A stretch of 64,000 nt of DNA from assembly GCA_021324455.1 (NCBI GenBank), contig JAJPJA010000074.1, positions 1 through 64,000 of the forward strand. Direction: 5' to 3'. This DNA is from Pseudomonadota bacterium (GTDB lineage Bacteria > Desulfobacterota > Binatia > Binatales > Binataceae). This document shows, piece after piece, positions 52,022 to 60,327 of this stretch. The notes below the pieces were generated by a model. That model had not been told where the DNA came from. It worked only from the letters and a program-made list of their open reading frames with translations, and searched no databases. Every line of letters starts with the position of its first letter. Position 1 is the stretch's first letter. The translations under genes were made by a program, and so were the position numbers.

Positions 52022-53146
52022 ATGCCAACTATACAGGCGGGAAGCAGGGTCCGCGCGGCGCGCTTGGAGCGCGGTATCGGCCAGGGGCAACTGGCGGCCG
52101 AGGCCGGCATTTCGCGCCAGGCGCTGGGCGCGATCGAGTCCGGCGCCTACACTCCCAACGTTGCCACCGCGCTGCGGCTGGCGCGCGCGCTGGGCAAAAC
52201 CGTGGAAAGCCTGTTCGCCGATCCAGCTTTCGACAGCGTCACCGCCGCGCTAATCCAGGAGCCCGGCGCGCGCCGATCCGCCGCCGGAACCCACGTCGGT
52301 CTGGCGCGTTTGGGCGGACGGCTGGTTGCTCTGCCGCGTCCCGCCACCGCTTTGAGCCTGCTGCCCGCCGGCGGCATGGTCGAGCAGCTCTCGGCCGATG
52401 GCAGGGCGCAGGTCGCGTCGTTTCGCACCGCGGCCGAAATCGACTCAACGCTGCTGGTGGCAGGATGCGATCCGGCGGTGGCCGTGATGGCCGACTATTT
52501 GGCTCATCGCAGTCCGGCGGTCGAACTGGTCAACTGCCAATGCTCCAGCGCGTCGGCGTTGGAATGCGCCGCCGGCGGCCGCAGCCATGTCGGCGGCACG
52601 CATCTGCGCGATCCCGGCAGCGGCCAGTACAATCTTGCCGCGGTGCGGCGCCGGTTCGGCAAACGTCCTGTGATGGTGGTGAATTTCGCGCGCTGGGAGC
52701 TGGGACTGGCCTCGCGCCCCGGTCCGCGGCGCGTCGCCTCGATCGGCGATCTGGCCGCCGCCGGCATTCGCATCGTCAATCGCCCGCCCGGCGCGGGCGC
52801 GCGCATCGCCCTGGACGAAGCGCTTGCGCAGGCCGGGATTGAAGCCAAACATCTTGCCGGATACACAATCGAACTGGCGGGCCATCTGGAAGTAGCCGGA
52901 GAAATCGCCGCCGCGCGCGCCGACGCGGGACTCACCCTGCGCGTCGCCGCCGACGCTTTCGGCCTCAGCTTCACGCCGCTGCGCGAGGAACGCTACGACC
53001 TGGTGATACCGCGGCGCGAGTTGGAGTCACCCGCCGTCAAAACCCTGCTGCAGGCGCTGTCCTCCAGCCGCCTGGCGTCGGAAGTAAGCCGTCTTTGCTT
53101 TTACGACACCAGCGAAATGGGCAAGGTGATGGCCGAGATCGGCTGA
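52022..53146 (+). CDS. XRE-type regulator with PBP-like ligand domain
   Basis: The product is about 374 residues. An N-terminal XRE helix-turn-helix (RAARLERGIGQGQLAAEAGISRQALGAIESGAYTPN, residues 10-45) is joined to a periplasmic-binding-protein-like domain (about 140-350). That domain contains VAGCDPAVAVMADYLA and HLRDPGSGQYN and resembles the PBP_like domain of molybdopterin-related proteins. It probably senses a small oxyanion or cofactor and regulates transcription. ATG 52022 is chosen because the HTH begins there; the tracked 51641 start lies in the phosphatase gene. It is convergent with the M20 peptidase. Targets are unknown. Confidence 0.85.
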   Translation: MPTIQAGSRVRAARLERGIGQGQLAAEAGISRQALGAIESGAYTPNVATALRLARALGKTVESLFADPAFDSVTAALIQEPGARRSAAGTHVGLARLGGRLVALPRPATALSLLPAGGMVEQLSADGRAQVASFRTAAEIDSTLLVAGCDPAVAVMADYLAHRSPAVELVNCQCSSASALECAAGGRSHVGGTHLRDPGSGQYNLAAVRRRFGKRPVMVVNFARWELGLASRPGPRRVASIGDLAAAGIRIVNRPPGAGARIALDEALAQAGIEAKHLAGYTIELAGHLEVAGEIAAARADAGLTLRVAADAFGLSFTPLREERYDLVIPRRELESPAVKTLLQALSSSRLASEVSRLCFYDTSEMGKVMAEIG

Positions 53147-53150
53147 AGGT

Positions 53151-54302
53151 TCAACCGCCCGCCTGCAGCCGGATCAGCTCCAGGGTGACTTCGGTCGCCG
53201 AAATCATGTCGTTGAGGTCGAGCCATTCGCGCACCGTGTGAATCTCCCGCATCCCGGTACCGAGGTTGGCAACGGTCAGACCGCGCCGATTGAGGACGTT
53301 GGCGTCGCATCCGCCGCCCATCGCTTCGGGCTTGACAACGCGTCCGGCGCGGCGCGCCGCTTCCACCACCTTGCGCACGATCGGCGCGTCGTCGGGCACG
53401 TTCATGGCCTCGTATTCGGTGCGCGCCGAGTATTCGAGGGCGGCCTTGAAGTGGCGGCCGTCGAGAGTCACGCCATGGCGCGCGACGGCGTCTTCGAAAC
53501 ATTGGATCATATGCGCGACCTGGCGCTCCAGCTTGGCGTTGTCGCGCGAGCGCGCCTCGCCGCGCACCACGACCTGGTTGGGAACCACGTTGAGTGCGCG
53601 GCCGCCTTCAATCGTTCCGAGATTGGCCGTGGTCTCGTTATCGATGCGCCCCAGCCGCATCGACGCGATCGCTTCGGCCGCGATTTTGATCGCCGATAAA
53701 CCCCGCTCCGGCGCCATTCCGGCGTGCGCCTCGAGTCCGCGTACGGTAAAGCGCAGCGCCTTGGCCCCGGGAGCGCGGATGAACAGGTAACCGGGCGCGT
53801 CGCTGTCATAGACCAGGCCCTCGCGCGCTTCGATCAGGTTGAGGTCCAGATGCTTGGCGCCGAGCAGGCCGATTTCCTCGCACACGGTGAAAACCGCTTC
53901 TACCGGTCCGTGCGCAATCCGCTGCTCGCGCAACTGATGGATGGTCTCGCAGATGATGGCGCATCCGGATTTGTCGTCGCCGCCCAAAACCGTGGTGCCG
54001 TCGCTGCGGATAATGTCGCCGTCAACCACCGGCTTGACGCCCTCGCCCGGACTCACCGTATCCATGTGGGCGCAAATCAGCAGCGGCGGCGCGCCCGCGA
54101 CATTGCCCTCGATGCGCGCGATCAGGTTGCCGACTTCGCCTTTGACCCGGTCCGCGGCGCTGTCGAAGCGGCATACCGCCCCCAGTTGCTCCATCTCGCG
54201 CTTAAGACGCATCGCGCAGGCGCGTTCGCGGCGCGACAGCGAATCGATCCGGATAAGATCGAGCAGGATATGTTTGATGCGCTCGCGGTTGACTGCGGCC
54301 AT
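53151..54302 (-). CDS. M20 family peptidase, PepT/tripeptidase-like
   Basis: The 383-residue protein has the M20 zinc site. LLICAHMDTVSPGEG is near residues 72-86 and VLGGDDKSGCAI near 105. TVCEEIGLLGAKHLD near 135-150 carries the Glu pair, and EIHTVREWL near the end gives the last ligand. It should hydrolyse a short peptide or acyl-amino acid in the cytoplasm. AAAGGAG lies about 6 bases before ATG 54302. It is the last gene of an operon with the JAMM protease and ketopantoate-reductase-like genes, 66 bases after the JAMM stop. Confidence 0.92.
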   Translation of the reverse strand: MAAVNRERIKHILLDLIRIDSLSRRERACAMRLKREMEQLGAVCRFDSAADRVKGEVGNLIARIEGNVAGAPPLLICAHMDTVSPGEGVKPVVDGDIIRSDGTTVLGGDDKSGCAIICETIHQLREQRIAHGPVEAVFTVCEEIGLLGAKHLDLNLIEAREGLVYDSDAPGYLFIRAPGAKALRFTVRGLEAHAGMAPERGLSAIKIAAEAIASMRLGRIDNETTANLGTIEGGRALNVVPNQVVVRGEARSRDNAKLERQVAHMIQCFEDAVARHGVTLDGRHFKAALEYSARTEYEAMNVPDDAPIVRKVVEAARRAGRVVKPEAMGGGCDANVLNRRGLTVANLGTGMREIHTVREWLDLNDMISATEVTLELIRLQAGG

Positions 54303-54368
54303 GGAGTTCTCCTTTCATGCGGCGGAGTATCGAAGGCGCCGCGATTGCGAAGCTTGCGCGGCTTCGCT

Positions 54369-54839
54369 TCAATACTCCCGCAGCTCGGTCTCGACGAAAT
54401 CGCGCCGCTGCGCATCCCACACGAACGCCGCCGCGCGGCTGAAGCGCCCGTCCCGAATCGAAAGCACGACGTAGGCGGTATCGGGGAAATCGGGTTGGTC
54501 GGGATCGAATGCGCAGGCCTGCCGACGGTCGGTGGCGGAGAAGTACGCGTCGTGGTCGGGATGCGAATGGTAGACGATTTTGAGCGCGAGGCCGCGGCGG
54601 TCGATTTCCCTGAGCACCGCCAGCTGCGCGCGCGGGTCCATCAAATACGCGGTGCGGGCGTCGCGCGGATGCGCCGCCGGGTCGGCGGCATGCTTTTCGT
54701 TCTGGATATTCGCAATCGGCCGCACTTCTTCCACGGCGCCGTCGCCGATGACGAACCCGCAGCATTCCCAGGGATATTCGCGTTCGGCCTGCGCTTTGAT
54801 CGCGGCCAGATTATCGCGGCTCAGACTTACGCTTTTCAC
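54369..54839 (-). CDS. JAMM-motif (Mov34/MPN/PAD-1) metallopeptidase
   Basis: The 156-residue protein has a complete JAMM zinc motif: the E of ECCGFVIG near residue 25, and H-S-H-P-D-H-D-A-Y-F-S-x-x-D near 92-105. Bacterial members cleave C-terminal extensions of ubiquitin-like sulfur carriers or isopeptides in cell walls or siderophore-like compounds. No ubiquitin-like gene is visible nearby. AGGAGGAG precedes the GTG start, which overlaps the stop of the upstream reductase as GTGA, so they are translationally coupled. Confidence 0.9.
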   Translation of the reverse strand: MKSVSLSRDNLAAIKAQAEREYPWECCGFVIGDGAVEEVRPIANIQNEKHAADPAAHPRDARTAYLMDPRAQLAVLREIDRRGLALKIVYHSHPDHDAYFSATDRRQACAFDPDQPDFPDTAYVVLSIRDGRFSRAAAFVWDAQRRDFVETELREY

Positions 54840-55834
54840 CGCTCCTCCTGCGGACGCCAGGCCCGTTCGCGCGCCCGAATCAGCGCGGTGACGGTCCGAT
54901 TGACGGGCGCGTCCAGACCCGCCGCGCCGGCCAGCTCGACGATCCGGCCGTTAAGCGCGCCGATTTCGGTGCGCCCGCGCCGTTCCAGATCGGAAAGCAT
55001 CGAGGGCCGATGATGGTACGTGGGCGGCAGCAGGCGCGTGTAGAAGAACTCCAGATACTCCGCGGCGCTGTGAAAGGGCAGCTCTACGGCGCTGCGGCGC
55101 GCCACCGCGAACGCCTCATGCACGATCCCGTCCATGATGCGGCGCAGTTCGGGATCCTCGCCCAGCGCTCCGTAATGCAGCTTGAGCATCGCACCGAGCG
55201 GATTGAGCGCCGCGTTGTAGAACAGCTTGGTCCACAACCACGGCCGGATGTCGTCCACCGGATGCGAGGGGATTCCGGCAGAATTCAATGCGGCCGCGAT
55301 GCGCTGCGCCCGCTGCGAAAGAGCCGCCGCCTGTGCGCCGCTCAGGTCGGGCGCGGGACCGATCGTGACCGGCTCCGCAATCACGGTCGCACGCGCGCAC
55401 CCTGGCCGCTCGATCTCGGCGCCGAAGATCACGCGCGCCGCCAGCACATTGGCGGCGCCGAACGCGCCGGCGAGGATCTCCAGGTTGCCCAGCCCGTTTT
55501 GCACCGAGACGGCCACGCCGCCCGGCTCCAGCCGGTGGCGCAGATGCGCCGCGATCTGCGCGGTATCGTAGCTTTTGACGCTGACCAGGATCAGGCCGAA
55601 GCGCCGATAGCGCGGCGCGCCGCTATCCTCGAGGAATTCGAATCCGCTGGCCCGATGCGGGCCGAAAACGCCGTCGACGGCGAGGCCGCGGCGCGCGATT
55701 GCCTCCAGGTGATCCTTGCGGCCGAGCAGGCATACCCGATGGCCCGCCGCCCGCAGCATCCCGCCGATTACCGAACCCAACGCGCCCGCTCCCGCGATCA
55801 GAATCGGCCCATCTGTTATGTGATCGACAATCAT
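54836..55834 (-). CDS. panE: 2-dehydropantoate 2-reductase family protein
   Basis: This 332-residue NADPH enzyme reduces ketopantoate to pantoate in coenzyme A synthesis. The Rossmann motif LIAGAGALGSVIGGMLRAAGHRV is near residues 11-33. The catalytic Lys lies in WLWTKLFYNAALNPLGAM near 200-217, and SMLSDLERRGRTEIGALNG near 280-298 contributes binding residues. All expected signature residues look present. The family also includes other ketoacid reductases, so the symbol is provisional. It is the first gene of the operon and overlaps the JAMM gene by four bases. Confidence 0.88.
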   Translation of the reverse strand: MIVDHITDGPILIAGAGALGSVIGGMLRAAGHRVCLLGRKDHLEAIARRGLAVDGVFGPHRASGFEFLEDSGAPRYRRFGLILVSVKSYDTAQIAAHLRHRLEPGGVAVSVQNGLGNLEILAGAFGAANVLAARVIFGAEIERPGCARATVIAEPVTIGPAPDLSGAQAAALSQRAQRIAAALNSAGIPSHPVDDIRPWLWTKLFYNAALNPLGAMLKLHYGALGEDPELRRIMDGIVHEAFAVARRSAVELPFHSAAEYLEFFYTRLLPPTYHHRPSMLSDLERRGRTEIGALNGRIVELAGAAGLDAPVNRTVTALIRARERAWRPQEER

Positions 55835-55958
55835 CCGGCGCCGTTTCTAAAGGTAGCGGTAGCGCGCCGGCGCGACAATCGCCGCGCCCGCTGGTGTTCG
55901 ACTATCGCGCCGATTCTTGGCACTATTGGCATGAGTTGAGACGGCACAGGAGACCGGC

Positions 55959-56807
55959 ATGGGACGCACATCGATAACGCTTGGCGGAGTTTATCTCAAT
56001 TCGACCGTGACCAACGCGTCGGGGCCGCGCTCGGCCACGCGCGAGGAGCTGATGGAACTGAGCGCGGCGCATAGCGGGGCGGTGGTATTCAAATCCTGCA
56101 ACACCAGCGGCCTGGAGGCGCCCGACAATCTCAAGAATCCGGGCGTCGATTACTATTCCGCGGTGGCCCGCAATATCGCCCCGCGCGGCAACGTTACCTG
56201 GGGCAGCGTGGTGGGCGTGACCGAAGATGAAATCGTGAGCGTCGCCCGCACGCTGGACGGGGCGGGCGTGCGGATCATCGAGCTTAATCTGGCCGACCCT
56301 TTTGTCGGCGATTCGGTGGGACCCTTCAAATCGCTCGATCGGTTGCGGGCCCTGCTGCGGCGCGTGCGGGCCGCGGTCAAGGCCGCCATTGCAGTCAAGG
56401 TGCCCCCCGCGGCTCCGCGTGTACAGGCGGCGGCGACGGCGGCGATATTCCGCGAGACGGGCGTGGCGATCGCGGTATGCGCCAACGATCTTCCCAAGGG
56501 ACTGGAGTTCGACCTCGCCGCGCAGACGGCCAAGGCGCCGCATGGCCCGCTGTCGCAGACCCATGCCTTTTACCTGGCCGGCGACGGCAATCTCGACGTG
56601 GTGGCGGTGGGCGGCGTCAGCAGCGGCAGCGAGGCGTATCTGGCGCATCTGACGGGAGCCAAGGCGGTCCAGGTCGGCTCCGCTCTGATCAAGGAAGGTG
56701 TCGGCGCCATCACCCGAATCGACCAGGAACTGGACCACCTGCTGGCGCAAAACGGCAAGTCGTCGGTAAGAGAGATTATCGGTCAGATACGGCTGGTTCA
56801 GGGTTAG
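55959..56807 (+). CDS. Dihydroorotate-dehydrogenase-like flavoprotein
   Basis: The 282-residue protein has the DHOD class 1-like TIM barrel with an FMN site. It has SVVGVTEDEIVSVARTLDGAG near 87-107, AIAVKVPPA near 146 and GGVSSGSEAYLAHLTGAKAVQVGSALIKEG near 223-250. Substrate residues diverge: the segment NLSCPN of DHOD reads Asn110-Leu-Ala-Asp113-Pro-Phe, so the catalytic Cys is Asp. The orotate loop reads CANDLPKG instead of NSIGNG. It may not make orotate. AGGAG lies just before ATG 55959. It is monocistronic, between the panE operon and tRNA-Glu. Confidence 0.85.
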   Translation: MGRTSITLGGVYLNSTVTNASGPRSATREELMELSAAHSGAVVFKSCNTSGLEAPDNLKNPGVDYYSAVARNIAPRGNVTWGSVVGVTEDEIVSVARTLDGAGVRIIELNLADPFVGDSVGPFKSLDRLRALLRRVRAAVKAAIAVKVPPAAPRVQAAATAAIFRETGVAIAVCANDLPKGLEFDLAAQTAKAPHGPLSQTHAFYLAGDGNLDVVAVGGVSSGSEAYLAHLTGAKAVQVGSALIKEGVGAITRIDQELDHLLAQNGKSSVREIIGQIRLVQG

Positions 56808-57103
56808 CCGCGTTCCCTCTCACACAAGGATTCCATGCGAGTGCGGCCCGGCTGCGTTTGGCGGCAGACTCCTTCCATCATGTGCGGATTGCGGGGGTAA
56901 GCGGTGTGACAGCGGCATGCGGTCGTGTTCACCGCAGCGGCGTAATCGGGCGTCCGTAAATGATTGCCGGCCAACGGACGCATACGCCCCGGGCGCCCCA
57001 CTTGCCCCAATTCGGCGCGCGATCTAGCCTTTCACGATTCCGCGATCGGATGAGCGTCCGCCGCATGCGGACACCAGACATCGCGCCGCACTCTGACCCC
57101 AGC
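56808..57103. other. Intergenic spacer before tRNA-Glu
   Basis: Nothing with gene or repeat character is visible in these 296 bases. The spacer should hold the tRNA-Glu promoter, but I could not point to convincing boxes. Confidence 0.5.
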
Positions 57104-57181
57104 GTCCCCGTCGTCTAGCCCGGCCTAGGACACCGGCCTTTCACGCCGGTAACACGGGTTCGAATCCCGTCGGGGACGCCA
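57104..57181 (+). tRNA. tRNA-Glu(UUC)
   Basis: The acceptor arm GTCCCCG pairs with CGGGGAC. The anticodon stem CCGGC/GCCGG encloses CTTTCAC, giving anticodon UUC. The T arm ACGGG-TTCGAAT-CCCGT is intact, and the D arm carries the TAG...CTAGGA pattern usual in tRNA-Glu. The discriminator is G and the 3' CCA is encoded. Nothing suggests loss of function. Confidence 0.97.
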
Positions 57182-57517
57182 GTGAAATTATCTTTATCCT
57201 GACGGCCCATGAGCTGCCTGGCCAGATTGCCAACCCAACGCCCTTGGGAGAAAACGAATCTCTCGATTACTGAGCTTCGTTGGACGGCCAACTCGTGCAA
57301 CCGCCCCGGCTGCGACTGGTTCCGGTAAGCTCGGGATTGTCGGCTCGACCATTTTCGGGCATTTCTTGCACCGGGTCCGCTCAACCGCATCGAACAATCC
57401 GACTCCGGCGATGCCGGGGATGGGCGGGTAGCTCGAGGACAAAGGCAGCCTTGCGCTTGTTGCATGCCATGCAACAGTCAGGCGCAGAAACTCCCGTGTT
57501 GAGGGTTCAGCGATGAT
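57182..57517. other. Intergenic region after tRNA-Glu
   Basis: I see no reliable gene here. A minus-strand ORF at 57194-57442 starts only with TTG; it holds a CxxC (RTRCKKCPKM) and GRPTKLSNREIRF, which vaguely recalls a regulator tail. It could be a degraded gene fragment. The longer ORF 57115-57474 is antisense to the tRNA and spurious. Confidence 0.4.
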
Positions 57518-58009
57518 TCAAACGCGGCGGCCGCCCGGGTATCGAATGCCCCGTCCGGTAGCGCTGAAGACGCGGCCGGACAGGTAATCCGGGCCGCCCT
57601 TGGAGCGCGGACGGCTCCGTCTGCGGCGGCGAATGGCGCCGGCGGATTTGCCGGGCAAAGCGGCCGGGTTGAGAACGGCGCCCGGTTCAATCAGCAAAAT
57701 CGGGGCGCTGAGCTTGCCGAAGATCCTGGCCGGCGCGCGGATTTCAATCCTTTCGGTAGCCTTGATGTTGCCTTTCATGCGGCCCAGAACCACCACCGAC
57801 GCCGCCTGGATCTTACCGACGATCTCGGCCCGTTTGCCGATTATCAGGTGCCCTATCCCTTCGATATTGCCTTTCACCTTGCCGTCTATGAGGGCGCCGC
57901 TCTGGAGGCGAAGGTTGCCGATGATTTTTGCTGTGCGGCCCAGATAAGCGCAGTGCGGCGGCGCGCCGGCGGTTTCCTGTCTGCTTCCCTTTGGTGTCGC
58001 GATATTCAT
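57518..58009 (-). CDS. Bactofilin-family cytoskeletal protein
   Basis: The product is about 163 residues. The bactofilin beta-helix core is present: YLGRTAKIIGNLRLQSGALIDGKVKGNI, then repeated GKIQAASVVVLGRMKGNIKATERIEI at about 20-110. An Arg-rich, disordered C terminus follows (RRRRRSRPRSKGG). Bactofilins polymerise without nucleotide and scaffold cell shape, stalks or cell-wall enzymes. An M23 peptidase partner is common elsewhere but not seen here. The start is ATG 58009, which opens the short N-terminal segment before the core. Confidence 0.88.
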   Translation of the reverse strand: MNIATPKGSRQETAGAPPHCAYLGRTAKIIGNLRLQSGALIDGKVKGNIEGIGHLIIGKRAEIVGKIQAASVVVLGRMKGNIKATERIEIRAPARIFGKLSAPILLIEPGAVLNPAALPGKSAGAIRRRRRSRPRSKGGPDYLSGRVFSATGRGIRYPGGRRV

Positions 58010-58320
58010 CTGAGGACCTCCGTGAAAGCGTCCACTCGACACCCGGTAATGCTGGAATCCAGCAGTTATCCATACACGAACAAAAAGTTAAGTCCAAACT
58101 GAGCTGAGGGAGACAATTACCCGCAAGGCCCGAAAGCGCGATGGCGAAGCCCGAAAAAAGAAGCTTCAAGAGATCTTCGCAGGGTGGCTATCCGGAATCT
58201 CTGAAGCTCTTTCAGGATCCATTCAGAGCCGCAACAGGATTCGGACAGCCGAGCATCTGAACCGCGCGTCAACGCGGTTGCGGACGAGCCTGGCGGCCCG
58301 CGCCTGGAAGTTGCGCGACT
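58010..58320. other. Spacer between bactofilin and ABC-2 permease genes
   Basis: No gene is visible in this 311-base stretch. It must include the bactofilin promoter. A minus-strand TTG ORF (57813-58169) begins with a signal-like run but overlaps the bactofilin gene in another frame, so I treat it as chance. Confidence 0.45.
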
Positions 58321-59097
58321 TTACGCGGCGACTGCGTGCGACGCCACGCGTACCGCGCCCAGATAGGCCGCGGCCGCGAACGCGAGAGTCAAAAGCGTCG
58401 AAAACGCCAGGTTGGGCAGCGTTCCAACCGCTTGCGGATGTGCCAGGTAGAGGCTCTGGCGCAACGCTGACATGCCGTAGGTCATCGGATTGACCCGCAT
58501 CACCCACGCCAGCCATCCCGGTGCTCCGGCGGCGGGAAAGAACGCCCCCGACAGCATCCAGATCGGCAGCAGGATCAGATTCATGATCGCGTGAAAGCCC
58601 TGGGTCGATTCGATGCGCCAGGCGATTATCAGTCCGAGATTAGTCAGCGCGAATGCCACCAGCCCCATCACCGCAATCGTGGCCAGCACCGCGGACGCGC
58701 TCAGTCTGACGCCCGCAATCGGCGCCAGCGCCAGAAAGATGATGCCCTGGACCAGCGCCAAAGTCGTTCCGCCCAGCGCCTGGCTCATCACCACCGTGGT
58801 GCGCGTAATCGGTGCCACCAGCACGCCCTGCAGGAATCCCTGGTGGCGATCGTCGATCGTCGAGATGGTTGCGAAAATTGCCGTGAACAGCAGCACCAGG
58901 GCGATTACACCGGGGTAGAAGTATTCCGCGTAGCTGACGGTGGAGGGCGTGCCGGCGGGGCGGAAGGACGCGTTGAAGCCCACGCCCAGCAGGGCCCAGA
59001 ATACCAGCGGCTGCAGAAAGGCGCCGGTAACGCGGCTGCGCTGGCGGCAGAATCGCACCACCTCGCGCTTCCAAAGCGTATAGATCTGGAGCAGCAT
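58321..59097 (-). CDS. ABC-2 type transporter permease
   Basis: This 258-residue permease has six membrane segments. ALVLLFTAIFATISTIDDRHQGFLQGVLVAPITRTTVVMSQALGG lies near residues 70-115, the NodJ/DrrB-like block, and LLPIWMLSGAFFPAAGAPGWLAWVMRVNPMTYGMSALR near 178-213. It forms the membrane half of an exporter with the ATPase encoded just upstream. The start lies 4 bases from the ATPase stop, with AGGAG overlapping that stop. The substrate could be a lipid, polysaccharide or drug. Confidence 0.9.
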   Translation of the reverse strand: MLLQIYTLWKREVVRFCRQRSRVTGAFLQPLVFWALLGVGFNASFRPAGTPSTVSYAEYFYPGVIALVLLFTAIFATISTIDDRHQGFLQGVLVAPITRTTVVMSQALGGTTLALVQGIIFLALAPIAGVRLSASAVLATIAVMGLVAFALTNLGLIIAWRIESTQGFHAIMNLILLPIWMLSGAFFPAAGAPGWLAWVMRVNPMTYGMSALRQSLYLAHPQAVGTLPNLAFSTLLTLAFAAAAYLGAVRVASHAVAA

Positions 59098-59100
59098 CGG

Positions 59101-60096
59101 TTACTCCTGCGCGGCCGCGGCGAAAAACCTGCGGCCGGTCAGATGCACAAAAACGTCCTCCAGCGTCGGCTTGCCGAAGCTCACGCTTTCGATATCGCTG
59201 CCGAAACTTTCGACCAGGTCGCGTACCAGCTCATGGCCGCGCTGGCGCTCGATACGGATGGTGCCGTCAACCAGGGCGGCCTCCAGGCCCGTCGCCGCCC
59301 TGATCCGATCCATCAACGCGCCCGCCTCGCCGACGCTGCGCACCACCACCACGTCGCCGCCGATTCGATCCTTCAACTCGCCCGGCGGCGCCATCGCGAC
59401 CATGCGGCCTTCGTGCATGATCGCAATCCGGTCGCATCGCTCGGCCTCTTCCATGTAATGCGTGGTCAGTACAATGGAGACGCCGTCGGCGCGCCGCAGA
59501 TGGGCCAGATAGTCGTTGAATTCGCGCCGCGCTCCCGGATCGAGCCCGGTGCTGGGTTCGTCGAGCAGCAGCAGTTCCGGCTGATGCAGCAGCGCTTTGG
59601 CAAGCTCGGTGCGGCGGCGCAATCCGCCCGACAGCGTCTGCACCAGGTCGCCGGCGCGCTCGGCCAACCCCAGCCGGTCGAGCATCGCACGCGATCGCTG
59701 GCGCAGACGGGCGCCGCGCAGGCCGTACAGATGGCCATGATGTTCCAGATTTTCGCGCACCGTCAGCTTGTCGTCGACGCTGGGATGCTGAAAGACCACG
59801 CCCATGCGCCGTTGGATTGCGGCCTTGTCGCGAATCAGGTCGCGTCCGAGCATCCGAATGATGCCCTGCTGGCAGGGAACCAGCGTCGAGAGCACTTTGA
59901 ACAGCGTGGTTTTGCCGCCGCCGTTGGGACCCAGAAAGCCGAAAATCTCGCCCCGTGCAATCGAGAAGCTGACCTCCTTCAGAGCCTGGCGTTCGCCATA
60001 GAAGAAGCTGACGCCGCTGGCTTCCAACGCGGGCGGCGCGGCGGCCGAAGACAAATCGGGGCGCGGGACGGTACTGACAGCAGATGCAGTAGCCAT
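59101..60096 (-). CDS. ABC-2 exporter ATP-binding subunit
   Basis: The product is about 331 residues, a DrrA/NodI-like ATPase. Walker A GPNGGGKTT is near residue 60, the signature LSGGLRRRTELAKALL near 158 and Walker B LLLLDEPSTGLDPGARREF near 178, followed by TTHYMEEAERCD with the switch His. The C-terminal 100 residues match the usual extension. ATG 60096 is preferred over the tracked 60321, which would run back through the terminator region. It is cotranscribed with the permease gene downstream. Confidence 0.92.
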   Translation of the reverse strand: MATASAVSTVPRPDLSSAAAPPALEASGVSFFYGERQALKEVSFSIARGEIFGFLGPNGGGKTTLFKVLSTLVPCQQGIIRMLGRDLIRDKAAIQRRMGVVFQHPSVDDKLTVRENLEHHGHLYGLRGARLRQRSRAMLDRLGLAERAGDLVQTLSGGLRRRTELAKALLHQPELLLLDEPSTGLDPGARREFNDYLAHLRRADGVSIVLTTHYMEEAERCDRIAIMHEGRMVAMAPPGELKDRIGGDVVVVRSVGEAGALMDRIRAATGLEAALVDGTIRIERQRGHELVRDLVESFGSDIESVSFGKPTLEDVFVHLTGRRFFAAAAQE

Positions 60097-60270
60097 TGAC
60101 GCGATTATCACGCGCGCAAGCCTTCGGGGCAACGCCGCCCAATGCCTGACCGCCGCGCCACCGGCCCCTGCTTGCCCTGGCGGCGGAGAAAAAGTTGGCG
60201 CCAGCGTGTTCCGCTCGCGCCAACTTGATTCCAATCGGGCGCCGGAAGAACGGCGCGCAGATTGATGGCC

Positions 60271-60303
60271 AAAAAAACGGCGGAGAGATGCGCCTCCCCG
60301 CCG
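60271..60303 (-). terminator. Intrinsic terminator after hppA
   Basis: Read on the minus strand, CGGCGGGGAG pairs with CTCTCCGCCG (one wobble) around a 6-base loop. Seven T residues follow. It lies just past the hppA stop and before the ABC ATPase gene. Confidence 0.9.
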
Positions 60304-60327
60304 CTTTTCAATTCGCAGCACTCCGGC

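Noticed and set aside
57194-57442. 82-residue ORF with CxxC and GRPTKLSNREIRF
   Set aside because: Only a TTG start and no ribosome-binding site. The regulator resemblance is too weak to call.
57115-57474. 119-residue minus-strand ORF ending GIRTRVTGVKGRCPRPG
   Set aside because: It runs antisense through tRNA-Glu. This peptide tail is the well-known product of translating a tRNA gene in reverse, so it is spurious.
57813-58169. 118-residue minus-strand ORF with a signal-peptide-like start
   Set aside because: It starts with TTG, overlaps the bactofilin gene in another frame, and has no family character.
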